Shown here: one piece after another, positions 1 to 6,346 of the stretch
Numbering within the stretch: the stretch's first letter is position 1
Layout: every line of letters starts with the position of its first letter
Source of the DNA: SHZL01 sp035292625
GTDB lineage: Bacteria > Pseudomonadota > Gammaproteobacteria > Xanthomonadales > SZUA-36
DNA: 8,004 nucleotides
Direction of reading: 5' to 3'
Assembly: GCA_035292625.1 (NCBI GenBank)
Contig: DATDPS010000171.1
Location: 1 to 8,004, forward strand
Position numbers and translations under genes: made by a program
The notes under the pieces: generated by a model
Seen by the model: the letters and a program-made list of their open reading frames with translations, nothing else
Databases searched by the model: none
Told to the model about the DNA's origin: nothing

Positions 1-249
1 GAGCTCCATGTCGCGAATCACTTCCGGGCGCAGCATTCTGGCCATGTAGGAAGCTGTGGAGACGCGGTTGCCCGGCGCATTGAGCGGGTCGATTTCTTCG
101 GTCACCGCGCAGCCGCCCACCACGTGGCGTTTTTCGAACACGCGCGTGTGGATGCCGGCCTTGGCCAGGTAGAACGCGCAGGTCAGGCCGTTGTGGCCAG
201 CGCCGATGATGAGGGCTTTTTTCGCCCTGCGTTTGGTGCTTTTTACCAT
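1..249 (-). CDS. FAD-dependent oxidoreductase, PYROXD2 / phytoene desaturase-like (N-terminal 83 residues, runs off left edge)
   Basis: The visible 83 residues begin MVKSTKRRAKKALIIGAG and contain the dinucleotide-binding GxGxxG signature (GAGHNGL, about residues 16-22), followed by a beta strand ending in an acidic ribose contact (VFEKRH). Next come VVGGCAVTEEI and then ASYMARMLRPEVIRDMEL. This order of motifs closely matches the start of PYROXD2-type flavoproteins of the amine oxidase/phytoene desaturase superfamily, which bind FAD and carry out poorly defined oxidations. The family is usually over 500 residues, so most of the gene lies to the left. The ATG at 249 is the only start in frame just before the Rossmann fold; no strong ribosome binding site is seen. 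The basic residues before the FAD motif do not resemble a cleavable signal peptide, so a cytoplasmic enzyme is likely. It is divergent from the MFS gene; a shared substrate is possible but not shown. Confidence 0.85.
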   Translation of the reverse strand, partial: MVKSTKRRAKKALIIGAGHNGLTCAFYLAKAGIHTRVFEKRHVVGGCAVTEEIDPLNAPGNRVSTASYMARMLRPEVIRDMEL

Positions 250-400
250 GGGTAGTGAGCCATTAGCCGCTTGTAGTTACCTATTGTGGATAGATTCCTG
301 CCGGGCTTCCACTGTGTCAGGGCTGCTGGCATTTGAGCTGTACGCCGAGTTAGTCCATCATGCGGCGGGTGGATAAAAACAACGAGGCCAAAGCCAGCCC
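250..400. promoter_or_regulatory. Divergent intergenic region, presumed to hold both promoters
   Basis: This 151-bp spacer separates the 5' ends of the leftward flavoprotein gene and the rightward MFS gene, so it should contain promoters for both. It is more AT-rich than the flanking genes around 262-300. A short imperfect dyad (CTATTGTGGATAG, 281-293, 4-bp arms) is visible. I could not assign convincing -35/-10 pairs on either strand. The promoter call rests on gene arrangement, not on recognised boxes. Confidence 0.4.
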
Positions 401-1723
401 ATGACAGCCATCAAAGATATGCCACCACCCGCTGGCGGAAGCCGGCCCACCATTGTCCGCTGGCGCATCATGGCACTGCTGATCTTCCTCAGCTTCGTTT
501 CCTACCTGCTGCGGGGAAATATTTCGATCGCCGCACCCACCATGATGGCCGATCTGCGGCTGAGCGAGATCCAGTGGGGTTGGGTGATGGCGGCCTTTCC
601 CCTGGGTTACGCCATTTTCCAATTCCCCGGCGGACTGCTGGGCGACCGTTACGGTCCGCGCAAAGTACTCACCGGGATCACGGCCGCCTGGGCGGTGTTG
701 ATCGCCGTCACCAGCTTGGTGCCGGGCGCGAACGGGGTGTCGGCGATGTTGATCCTTGGCTCACTGATGCTGGTGCAATTCCTGGTGGGAGTGACGCATG
801 CGCCGATCTTCCCGGTAGTTAGTGCCGGTATCGAACGCTGGTTTCCGGTCGGCAGTTGGGCCTTGCCCAATGGCCTCAGCAGTTCCGGCCTGACCCTGGG
901 GCTGGCTGGCACCGCATCCTTGCTACCCTGGCTGATGGGCCAGTATGGCTGGCGCACTTCCTTTCTCATTCTCGCACCCGTGGGCCTGCTGGGCGCGGCG
1001 CTGTGGTGGTGGTATGGGCGGGATAAGCCGGCGGATCATCCCTCGGTAAACGCTTCCGAAGCCGAACTCATTGCCCGTGGACGAGAAGCAGTGCCGCAGC
1101 ACCAGCCGCAGAGTCCTGCCTGGCTGCGGGTGCTGAAAAACCGGGATGCCCTGCTGCTGACGCTGAGTTATGCGTGCATGAACTTCGTCTTTTACGTGGT
1201 GTTCAGCTGGGGTTTCTATTACCTGGTGAAAGTGCGCGGGTTTGCCGAGCAGGAAGCCGGCTTCCTCACCTCGGCGCAATGGATTTTTGCCGGTGCGGGT
1301 GCGGCGCTGGGCGGATGGTTTGGGGATTCGCGCTGCCGCAAACTGGGCCTGCGCTGGGGCTACCGCCTGCCCATCTTCATCAGCATGGTGATCTCGGCCC
1401 TGCTGCTGCTCGGCGTGGCCTTAACTCCCAACGCCTGGCTCGCCGCGGGCATGCTGGGGCTGTGTTTCTTTTTCAACCAGACGACGGAAGGCCCCTACTG
1501 GGGCAGCAGCATCGCGGTGGGCGGCCGCCATGCGGGGGCGGCTGGCGGCCTGATGAATACCGGGGCCAACGGCATGGGTTTCATCAATGCGCTGCTGCTG
1601 TCACTGGTGGCTGACCGGTTGGGCTGGACTATCGCCATTGCCATCGGCGCTGCGTTCGCCTTGCTTGGCGCCGGCCTGATCCTGCTGGTGCGGGCCGACC
1701 GGCAGATGGATCAGGCAGCATGA
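401..1723 (+). CDS. MFS transporter, anion:cation symporter (ACS)-like, 12 TM
   Basis: This 440-residue protein has the length and hydrophobicity profile of a 12-helix major facilitator superfamily permease of the inner membrane. The loop between TM2 and TM3 carries motif A in the form GDRYGPRK (residues 81-88), preceded by a TM2 segment with GYAIFQFPGGLL. TM1 contains YLLRGNISIAAP (about 35-46), in the place where ACS-family members (hexuronate, glucarate, phthalate or other organic anion carriers) have a Dr.nls.A.p pattern. A long hydrophilic central loop (about residues 206-247) separates the two six-helix halves. The substrate is probably an organic anion, but it cannot be read from sequence. 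The start at 401 is preceded by GAGG at 384-387 with rather long spacing (13 nt). An in-frame ATG at 419 is an alternative that would remove only six residues. The stop overlaps an ATG at 1720, but the next gene more likely starts at 1771. Confidence 0.9.
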   Translation: MTAIKDMPPPAGGSRPTIVRWRIMALLIFLSFVSYLLRGNISIAAPTMMADLRLSEIQWGWVMAAFPLGYAIFQFPGGLLGDRYGPRKVLTGITAAWAVLIAVTSLVPGANGVSAMLILGSLMLVQFLVGVTHAPIFPVVSAGIERWFPVGSWALPNGLSSSGLTLGLAGTASLLPWLMGQYGWRTSFLILAPVGLLGAALWWWYGRDKPADHPSVNASEAELIARGREAVPQHQPQSPAWLRVLKNRDALLLTLSYACMNFVFYVVFSWGFYYLVKVRGFAEQEAGFLTSAQWIFAGAGAALGGWFGDSRCRKLGLRWGYRLPIFISMVISALLLLGVALTPNAWLAAGMLGLCFFFNQTTEGPYWGSSIAVGGRHAGAAGGLMNTGANGMGFINALLLSLVADRLGWTIAIAIGAAFALLGAGLILLVRADRQMDQAA

Positions 1724-1757
1724 GGCTGGCTGGTTTAGACTATGAAATTTGGAAAAT

Positions 1758-1763
1758 CAGGAG
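1758..1763 (+). promoter_or_regulatory. Shine-Dalgarno site that decides the start of the small exported protein
   Basis: CAGGAG lies 7 nt before the ATG at 1771. The in-frame ATG at 1720, which overlaps the MFS stop codon, has no comparable site. Starting at 1771 also places the signal peptide directly at the N-terminus. Confidence 0.75.
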
Positions 1764-1770
1764 TCCCGCA

Positions 1771-2184
1771 ATGTCATATTTTGTGCAGCCCACCCCGTCC
1801 AGGTTGAAGTACCTGATCCTCTTCCTGCTGTTTGGTTTGCTGCTTGTTGTTGCCTCATCGGCCAGCGCCTTCAACTCAAACAAGTGGCGTTTGCAGTGCA
1901 GCGGCGGCGCCAATTCAGCCGGGGTCATCACCCTGCAGTTCACGCCCAAAGGTGGTGAGCCGATCGTAACGGAAACTCCGATCAAGAAGGGTACCTCGGA
2001 AAACGGAGTGGCCAAAGCGCTGGTGAAAAGCCTCAAGGCCCAGTTGCCCAAGGACGCCTTTCATATCGAGCGTGATGATGGTGAAGACGTGCTGGTGAAG
2101 AAAAAATGGGGCGCCAAGAGCTTCGATTTCAAGAAGGTTTCCATCACCGTAAAAGGCGTGAGAATCAATCCCCAGCACGAGTGA
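1771..2184 (+). CDS. Small exported lysine-rich protein of unknown function
   Basis: The 137-residue product starts MSYFVQPTPSRLKY and has a hydrophobic core LILFLLFGLLLVVA (about residues 15-28). It ends in SASA before FNSNKW, a good signal peptidase I site (cut after Ala33). The mature part of about 104 residues would be periplasmic or secreted. It is basic, with many Lys (IKKG, VKSLKAQLPK, VLVKKKWGAKSFDFKK), has one Cys (Cys43, so no intramolecular disulfide), and looks like a small beta-rich domain with no catalytic motif that I recognise. The start at 1771 is chosen because of the CAGGAG site. The longer form from 1720 (154 residues) would be translationally coupled to the MFS gene through an ATGA overlap, but it would bury the signal peptide. 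The gene lies 47 bp after the MFS gene on the same strand, so cotranscription is possible. I do not recognise the family. Confidence 0.8.
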   Translation: MSYFVQPTPSRLKYLILFLLFGLLLVVASSASAFNSNKWRLQCSGGANSAGVITLQFTPKGGEPIVTETPIKKGTSENGVAKALVKSLKAQLPKDAFHIERDDGEDVLVKKKWGAKSFDFKKVSITVKGVRINPQHE

Positions 2185-2203
2185 AAACGAAATCAGGCCG
2201 GAA

Positions 2204-3223
2204 TCAAGATTGGGCTTCGAGCCGCCGGAGGAGCAGTTGGGCCCAGTGGCCCCAGGTGAAGCGATCGGCTTGTGGTGAGGAAATGAAATCCAGCCCGGCT
2301 CGACGGTATTCCACTATTTGGTCCCGGGACATGGTGCGGATCCGCTGGTAAATTTCCACAGGGTCCTGGTCCCTGCAATTGATGAAACAGGCTGCAGGAA
2401 TGGTCTGTTCCAGGTAGCTGCCGCCGCCCCAGTACAGCGGCACGCACCCGGCCATCAGGGCCTGGATGATTTTTTCCGTGATGTAGCCGTCTTCATCGCA
2501 GTTCTCAAAACACAGGTTGAAATTGTACTGCGTGAGCGTGCGCATTTTGTCCCGCGCTGCGCCCCGGTAGCCCGGATATCCGGTCCATTTGTTTGCGCCG
2601 GACCATGGCGCGTGGCCAAATATATCGATGTCAGCGCCCATGGCCTTGACGAACCTGACGCGCTCCTGCAATAAGGCCAGCTGATCATTTTCCGCGTACC
2701 GGTTGATGATGCAGCACAGCCTTGCCCGCTGGTGACTCAGTGAGCGGGTGAGCCTTTTTATCAATCTGCCTTTGCGACCAGGCAAGGCCACGTAAAACAT
2801 CCGGCGGTCAATATCCTCCTCGGCGAACGAAACGACAAACCGTGCAGCGTCTTTGCGTGACAAATTCTCCCGCGTTTCCGGGCTGAGGCAGACCCTGGGT
2901 TCCCGGGAGAAGTAAACTTTCGGCCGGCCTTCCTGCATGAATTCTTCGTGCATGAAGTTCTGGGCAACCAGATAATCATGGCATTTCCTCGGCACCAAGG
3001 CAGGAATGTCCTGGCGAAAATGCTCGCTTGAGGCATAAAACGCCACGCGGCCGGGAACGTTGGCTATGCCCGAGAATTTTATGATTTTGCGATCTTTCTG
3101 CTGGCCGCAGCGGAGGGCTGTGCGCGGATTCAAGCGGTGCAGGATGGCCCTGGCGGCCTGGTAAAAGGTGAATGCGCGATCCTGGTGCATGCGCCGCTGC
3201 GCACGAACTGCCGGGGGCGCCAT
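2204..3223 (-). CDS. Family 10 glycosyltransferase (alpha-1,3-fucosyltransferase-like)
   Basis: This 339-residue protein has the C-terminal signature of GT10 enzymes, which transfer fucose from GDP-fucose. YNFNLCFEN (233-241), GYITEKIIQALMAGCVPLYWG (246-266) and IPAACFINCRD (275-285) match the family pattern of FNLxFEN, GYxTEKxxxAxxxxxxPxYWG and sFIn. Glu250 and Lys251 of the TEK triplet correspond to residues that contact the nucleotide in the Helicobacter pylori enzyme, and Glu240 lies in the conserved FEN. There is no N-terminal membrane anchor, as in bacterial rather than animal family members, so it is probably cytoplasmic. The start at 3223 has GAGGA at 3233-3237, 9 nt upstream, and lies 5 nt after the stop of the PQQ protein gene, so it is the last gene of the operon. 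The acceptor is unknown, and no GDP-fucose synthesis genes are in the window. Donor specificity for fucose is by family and untested here. Confidence 0.88.
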   Translation of the reverse strand: MAPPAVRAQRRMHQDRAFTFYQAARAILHRLNPRTALRCGQQKDRKIIKFSGIANVPGRVAFYASSEHFRQDIPALVPRKCHDYLVAQNFMHEEFMQEGRPKVYFSREPRVCLSPETRENLSRKDAARFVVSFAEEDIDRRMFYVALPGRKGRLIKRLTRSLSHQRARLCCIINRYAENDQLALLQERVRFVKAMGADIDIFGHAPWSGANKWTGYPGYRGAARDKMRTLTQYNFNLCFENCDEDGYITEKIIQALMAGCVPLYWGGGSYLEQTIPAACFINCRDQDPVEIYQRIRTMSRDQIVEYRRAGLDFISSPQADRFTWGHWAQLLLRRLEAQS

Positions 3224-3228
3224 TTGAC

Positions 3229-4896
3229 TCAGTCCTCTTCTGCCGCTCTTTTCAGGACGCCAACGGCGGCCCTGTCGGTCCAGAACACGATCCGGCCCGC
3301 GCTGTCCCGTACGATATCGCGCGTGCGTTCATGGCTGACCATAGGCTCCGCCATGATGGCTTGGTCGCGCACCAGGTGAATCCGGTAGATCGATCTGGCT
3401 TTCAATGAGGCCGCGATAAGGTCGCCCTGCCAGCGCTCAAAATCTCCGCCTTCAATGTGGGTCAAGGCGGTTACCGCGATCGATGGGGTCCATGCAAAAA
3501 CGGGTTCGATGAAATCCGGGGAAGGCTCTGACTCCGTGGCCGGCGGCCAGGAAAAGCCCTCGTAATCAGCGCCCAGGGTAGTCACCGGCCAGCCGTAGTT
3601 CCCGCCGGAACGAAGCAGGTTCAATTCATCGCCGCCTTTGGGCCCATGCTCGGTTAACCAAATCCTTCCCTCGCTATCCCGGTGGAGCCCCTGCGGGTTG
3701 CGGTGGCCGGAGGTGAAGATCCTGTGCTCGCCACTCCCCGTGTCGATTTCGATGGTCTTGCCGTAAGCAACAGCCATGTCCTGTGCAACGGCTGGAGCGG
3801 CGTTAAAGCCGTCATATCCGTGGTCTCCGACAGTCAGCAGTATCTGCGCCGGACCCGTTTGGATCATCCGGCCGCCCGACTGGTGTCCCACGAAGATTTT
3901 ACGCTGGCTGCTTTTCAGGGACAGGCAGGGTGTGGTCTCGTACAATGTTCGCCACCCGGGTGGAGCGCTGCCGGCCTGAAAATCCGGCCACGGAATCAGC
4001 GCCGCGGAAACCCGCACCACGTAGCAGGCTTTTTCGCGGTGCCAGTAGTGGTGCGAAACCAGCATGTGTTTCTGGCCGGGCAGTGACCCATCCAGGATCT
4101 GGATACCCAGCACCCGGAAATTTTCTTTGCCGAAGGAACCCTTGGTGTCTTCCTGGAATTCAGCGCTATTGGCAGGAACCGTGTAATCCAGTGCCTGGAC
4201 CGTCAGTCGCTCGCTGTCTGCTGACAGCTCCAGCAGATAAAACAAGCCGTCGCCGGTGACCAGCAGCAGCTTTTCATCCGCTACCGCCAGTCCACCTCCC
4301 AAGGCTTCAGGCAGGGGAATCCGCCCGCGGAAAATATTTATTTGCACCCGGTGCAGCGCGGTATCGACCACCCGGGACCGGGGCTCTTCCAGGGCCCGGT
4401 ACACCACATGCGCCAGGGTCGAGTGGCGCAGAGGCGCAAGGCCGGGAACAGCGATCAGCGCGATCGCGATCGCCAGGGCGCCAACAGCGCGGATCAGCCA
4501 GCGGGAGCGATCAGACTTGCTGAGGTAACCGAGCGCCCCGTTCAGCAGGACGCACACAATGCCCAGTTGTATGGCCAGGGCAGGGGGTATGTCAGTATGG
4601 GACAGGTGGCCGTAAACCCAGGCGCATCCAAAAAAGACCGCTGCAAGCACGAGGTTGAGGGCGGGATGCCATCTGATGCGCAACAAGGCACATGCCAGGG
4701 GCACCACCGTGCTGAGTACGTAAGCCAGGCACAGGATGCCCAGCTGCACCGCGTCCAGCCAACCGAACAGCCAGGGCGGCAGCCCCAGCAGGACAGCCCC
4801 AGCCAGCACGAAAGCGGCGCAAGCCCCAAGCTGCCAAAGCAGCAGCAACAAGCCGCGCGAGCGGAAGATCCACCATTTACCCCGAGCATTCACCAT
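3229..4896 (-). CDS. Membrane-anchored PQQ-dependent glucose/sorbosone-type dehydrogenase (5 TM + beta-propeller)
   Basis: The 555-residue protein has two parts. Residues about 16-152 hold five predicted transmembrane helices (16-39, 48-71, 80-97, 104-125, 134-152). Positive charges in the N-terminus, at 73-77 and at 128-136 place the N-terminus inside and the remainder in the periplasm. From about residue 185 to the end it resembles soluble PQQ glucose dehydrogenase and aldose sugar dehydrogenases. GHQSGGR (337-343) supplies His338, the counterpart of the catalytic His144 of soluble GDH. TVGDHG (355-360), SGHRNPQGL (396-404), EHGPKGGDELNLL (416-428) and NYGWP (433-437) follow. SLKA (Lys499) and RTRD (Arg524, Arg526) match PQQ phosphate/quinone contacts. 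The likely role is oxidation of a sugar in the periplasm, with electrons passing to the respiratory chain. The start at 4896 lies 15 nt after the preceding GT2 stop, in the same frame; no closer ribosome binding site is evident. The substrate is unknown. Confidence 0.85.
   Translation of the reverse strand: MVNARGKWWIFRSRGLLLLLWQLGACAAFVLAGAVLLGLPPWLFGWLDAVQLGILCLAYVLSTVVPLACALLRIRWHPALNLVLAAVFFGCAWVYGHLSHTDIPPALAIQLGIVCVLLNGALGYLSKSDRSRWLIRAVGALAIAIALIAVPGLAPLRHSTLAHVVYRALEEPRSRVVDTALHRVQINIFRGRIPLPEALGGGLAVADEKLLLVTGDGLFYLLELSADSERLTVQALDYTVPANSAEFQEDTKGSFGKENFRVLGIQILDGSLPGQKHMLVSHHYWHREKACYVVRVSAALIPWPDFQAGSAPPGWRTLYETTPCLSLKSSQRKIFVGHQSGGRMIQTGPAQILLTVGDHGYDGFNAAPAVAQDMAVAYGKTIEIDTGSGEHRIFTSGHRNPQGLHRDSEGRIWLTEHGPKGGDELNLLRSGGNYGWPVTTLGADYEGFSWPPATESEPSPDFIEPVFAWTPSIAVTALTHIEGGDFERWQGDLIAASLKARSIYRIHLVRDQAIMAEPMVSHERTRDIVRDSAGRIVFWTDRAAVGVLKRAAEED
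3233..3237 (-). promoter_or_regulatory. Shine-Dalgarno site of the GT10 gene
   Basis: GAGGA lies 9 nt upstream of the ATG at 3223 and inside the last codons of the PQQ protein gene (Glu-Glu-Asp-stop). It fixes the GT10 start and shows that the two genes are read from one transcript. Confidence 0.65.
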
Positions 4897-4911
4897 GTGG
4901 CGGATTTCATG

Positions 4912-5619
4912 TCATTCCTCTTGAAGGCGCCGCCGCCGGTCGAGGGACGCCTTGAAAACCCGCAGGTAGTCGGAACGCTTGTCCCGGTCGCGAATGCCCA
5001 TGTTGTTGTCGTGGATTCTGCGCTTGAGCAAGACTTCCGGCAGCATCGTGCTGGTGAGCCCCGCATCGCAAGCCCGTGCATACCAGTCGAGGAATTCGCC
5101 GACACGAAATTCACTGTCGAAGCAGCCAGCGCGCGCAATAACTCCGGCCCGTGCCAGCAGGGTTCCGGCGATGTAACCGGGCATGACGGCGGTTCCGTCC
5201 GGGCCGGTAAAAACACCACGCTCGTTGAGTTCCGGGCTGTAAAACTGCTCGACCAGCCCAAACACCAGGTCGGTTTCCGGCCGCGCTCGAAAACTCTCCA
5301 TTTGCAGTGATGTTTTTTCTGCAACCCACAGGTCATCGCAATCCAGAAATGCGATGAATTCGCCCCTTGCCAGGGATACACCGGTGTTGCGAGCCGCGCT
5401 GAGCCCGGCATTGGGCTGGTAGTGATAGCCGACCCGCGGGCCGAAGGAGCGGGCAATTTCCGCGCTACCATCGGTGGAACCATCGTCGATGACCAGTATT
5501 TCCAGTTCCGGGTAATCCTGCGCCAGCGCACTGACTATGGCCTCGCGCAAATACTTCTCGCCGTTGTACACCGGTATGACCGCCGTAACCAGGGATGTTG
5601 ACGCCCTACCGTCAATCAT
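4912..5619 (-). CDS. GT2 family glycosyltransferase (fourth of four tandem paralogues in transcription order)
   Basis: This 235-residue GT-A enzyme opens with VTAVIPVYNG (11-20) and VIDDGSTDGS (43-52), the nucleotide-sugar-binding part of the Rossmann-like fold. AARNTG (75-80) and ARGEFIAFLDCDDLW (84-98) follow, with the metal-binding DxD as Asp93-Cys-Asp95. The region that usually carries the ED motif reads GEFLDW (174-179), so Glu175 is kept but the following Asp is Phe176. The end has RIHDNNMG (201-208) and a basic tail, KASLDRRRR (223-231). It would transfer a sugar from a nucleotide donor; donor and acceptor cannot be told. It differs from its three neighbours in the central region (VEQFYSPE, MPGYIAGTLL). 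Its start overlaps the upstream GT2 stop by 8 nt (ATGATTGA), which suggests coupled translation. It has no transmembrane segment, so it is probably cytoplasmic or peripheral at the inner membrane. Confidence 0.87.
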   Translation of the reverse strand: MIDGRASTSLVTAVIPVYNGEKYLREAIVSALAQDYPELEILVIDDGSTDGSAEIARSFGPRVGYHYQPNAGLSAARNTGVSLARGEFIAFLDCDDLWVAEKTSLQMESFRARPETDLVFGLVEQFYSPELNERGVFTGPDGTAVMPGYIAGTLLARAGVIARAGCFDSEFRVGEFLDWYARACDAGLTSTMLPEVLLKRRIHDNNMGIRDRDKRSDYLRVFKASLDRRRRLQEE

Positions 5620-6346
5620 CTTTGTTCAGCAAGTTCGCCAGGGAGCTGGCCTGTCCGCCCTGTTGCCGCCGGCGCCGGTCCAGCGATTTCTTGAGCATCT
5701 GCAATGTGTGCTTGTTGCCGATCTCGACATTGTTGGTCATGTTGCTTTCGTGCCGCCGGTAATAGTGCACCACCGCCTCATGGATTTTGATTGCAACCCC
5801 CAGTTCACGCGCCCGCATGTACCAGTCCCAGTCATCGCAATAACGCTGCGTCTGATCGAATCCCCCCACGGTGTCAAAAACCGTGCGCCTTACTGCGGCG
5901 CAGCACAAGCTGAGGAGCGGGGCGGGTTCGAACCAGGGCTCAAATACGGGCTTGCCGTTTTCATGGCCAGTGATGTGCATTTTTTGTGAATACCCGATCA
6001 CGATGTCAATCTCCAAGTGAGCATTCAACAGGGACAACTGTATTTCCAGAGTGTTGTCATGCCACAGGTCATCAACGTCGAGGAAAGCGATGATCTCACC
6101 GCGGGCCCGTTCCAGGCCGGCGTTGCGCGCGCTGGGCAGCCCCTGGTTTTCCTGGCGAAAGTAGTGCAGGTCGGGGCCAGCCAGTTTTGCAGCCACCGCG
6201 GCGCTGTCATCGGTCGATCCATCATCGATGACGATGATTTCGACCGCCGCGTGCTTCTGGCGCCGGATGCTGGATACTGCGTCCGCAAGGAATGCGCCGC
6301 CGTTGTAGCAGGGGATAATGGTGCTGACCAGGGGCAGTGCGCTCAC
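5612..6346 (-). CDS. GT2 family glycosyltransferase (third of four tandem paralogues)
   Basis: The 244-residue product has the GT-A motifs in order: VSTIIPCYNG (7-16), VIDDGSTDDS (39-48), ARNAG (73-77), FLDVDDLW (88-95, DxD at Asp90-Val-Asp92), FDTVGGFD (157-164) and CDDWDWYMRARELG (170-183), where Asp171-Asp172 stands in place of the usual Glu-Asp. RRHESNMT (197-204) and LKKSLDRRRR (218-227) give the C-terminal signature shared with the neighbouring paralogues. The start is a GTG at 6346, forming a GTGA overlap with the stop of the upstream GT2. AGGA at 6354-6357 lies 7 nt before it, which supports this start. A soluble enzyme transferring sugar from a nucleotide donor to a glycan or glycolipid acceptor is expected; specificity is unknown. 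The last 16 or so residues (QASSLANLLNKDD) are an extra tail. Confidence 0.88.
   Translation of the reverse strand: MSALPLVSTIIPCYNGGAFLADAVSSIRRQKHAAVEIIVIDDGSTDDSAAVAAKLAGPDLHYFRQENQGLPSARNAGLERARGEIIAFLDVDDLWHDNTLEIQLSLLNAHLEIDIVIGYSQKMHITGHENGKPVFEPWFEPAPLLSLCCAAVRRTVFDTVGGFDQTQRYCDDWDWYMRARELGVAIKIHEAVVHYYRRHESNMTNNVEIGNKHTLQMLKKSLDRRRRQQGGQASSLANLLNKDD

Noticed and set aside
281..293. Dyad CTATTGTGGATAG as an operator between the divergent genes
   Set aside because: The arms are only 4 bp, which is expected by chance, and there is no second copy. It is mentioned in the intergenic entry but not called as an operator.
1720..1770. Start of the small exported protein at the ATG overlapping the MFS stop
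   Set aside because: It is possible through coupling, but it would put 17 extra residues before the signal peptide, and a strong CAGGAG site points to 1771.
2185..2203. Bidirectional terminator between the convergent genes
   Set aside because: The 19-bp gap contains no stem-loop followed by a T-run on either strand.
4897..4914. GT2-PQQ protein fusion by readthrough of the in-frame TGA
   Set aside because: The two genes are in the same frame with a single TGA at 4912-4914 between them. However, the GT2 ends at its family-typical basic tail and the PQQ protein has its own ATG, so separate proteins are the simpler reading.
4342..5310. Long plus-strand open frame (322 codons) across the PQQ and GT2 genes
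   Set aside because: It is antisense to two genes with clear family motifs, it spans their junction, and its translation is rich in Gln/Arg/His/Pro with no recognisable domain. It is a shadow caused by GC-rich codon use.
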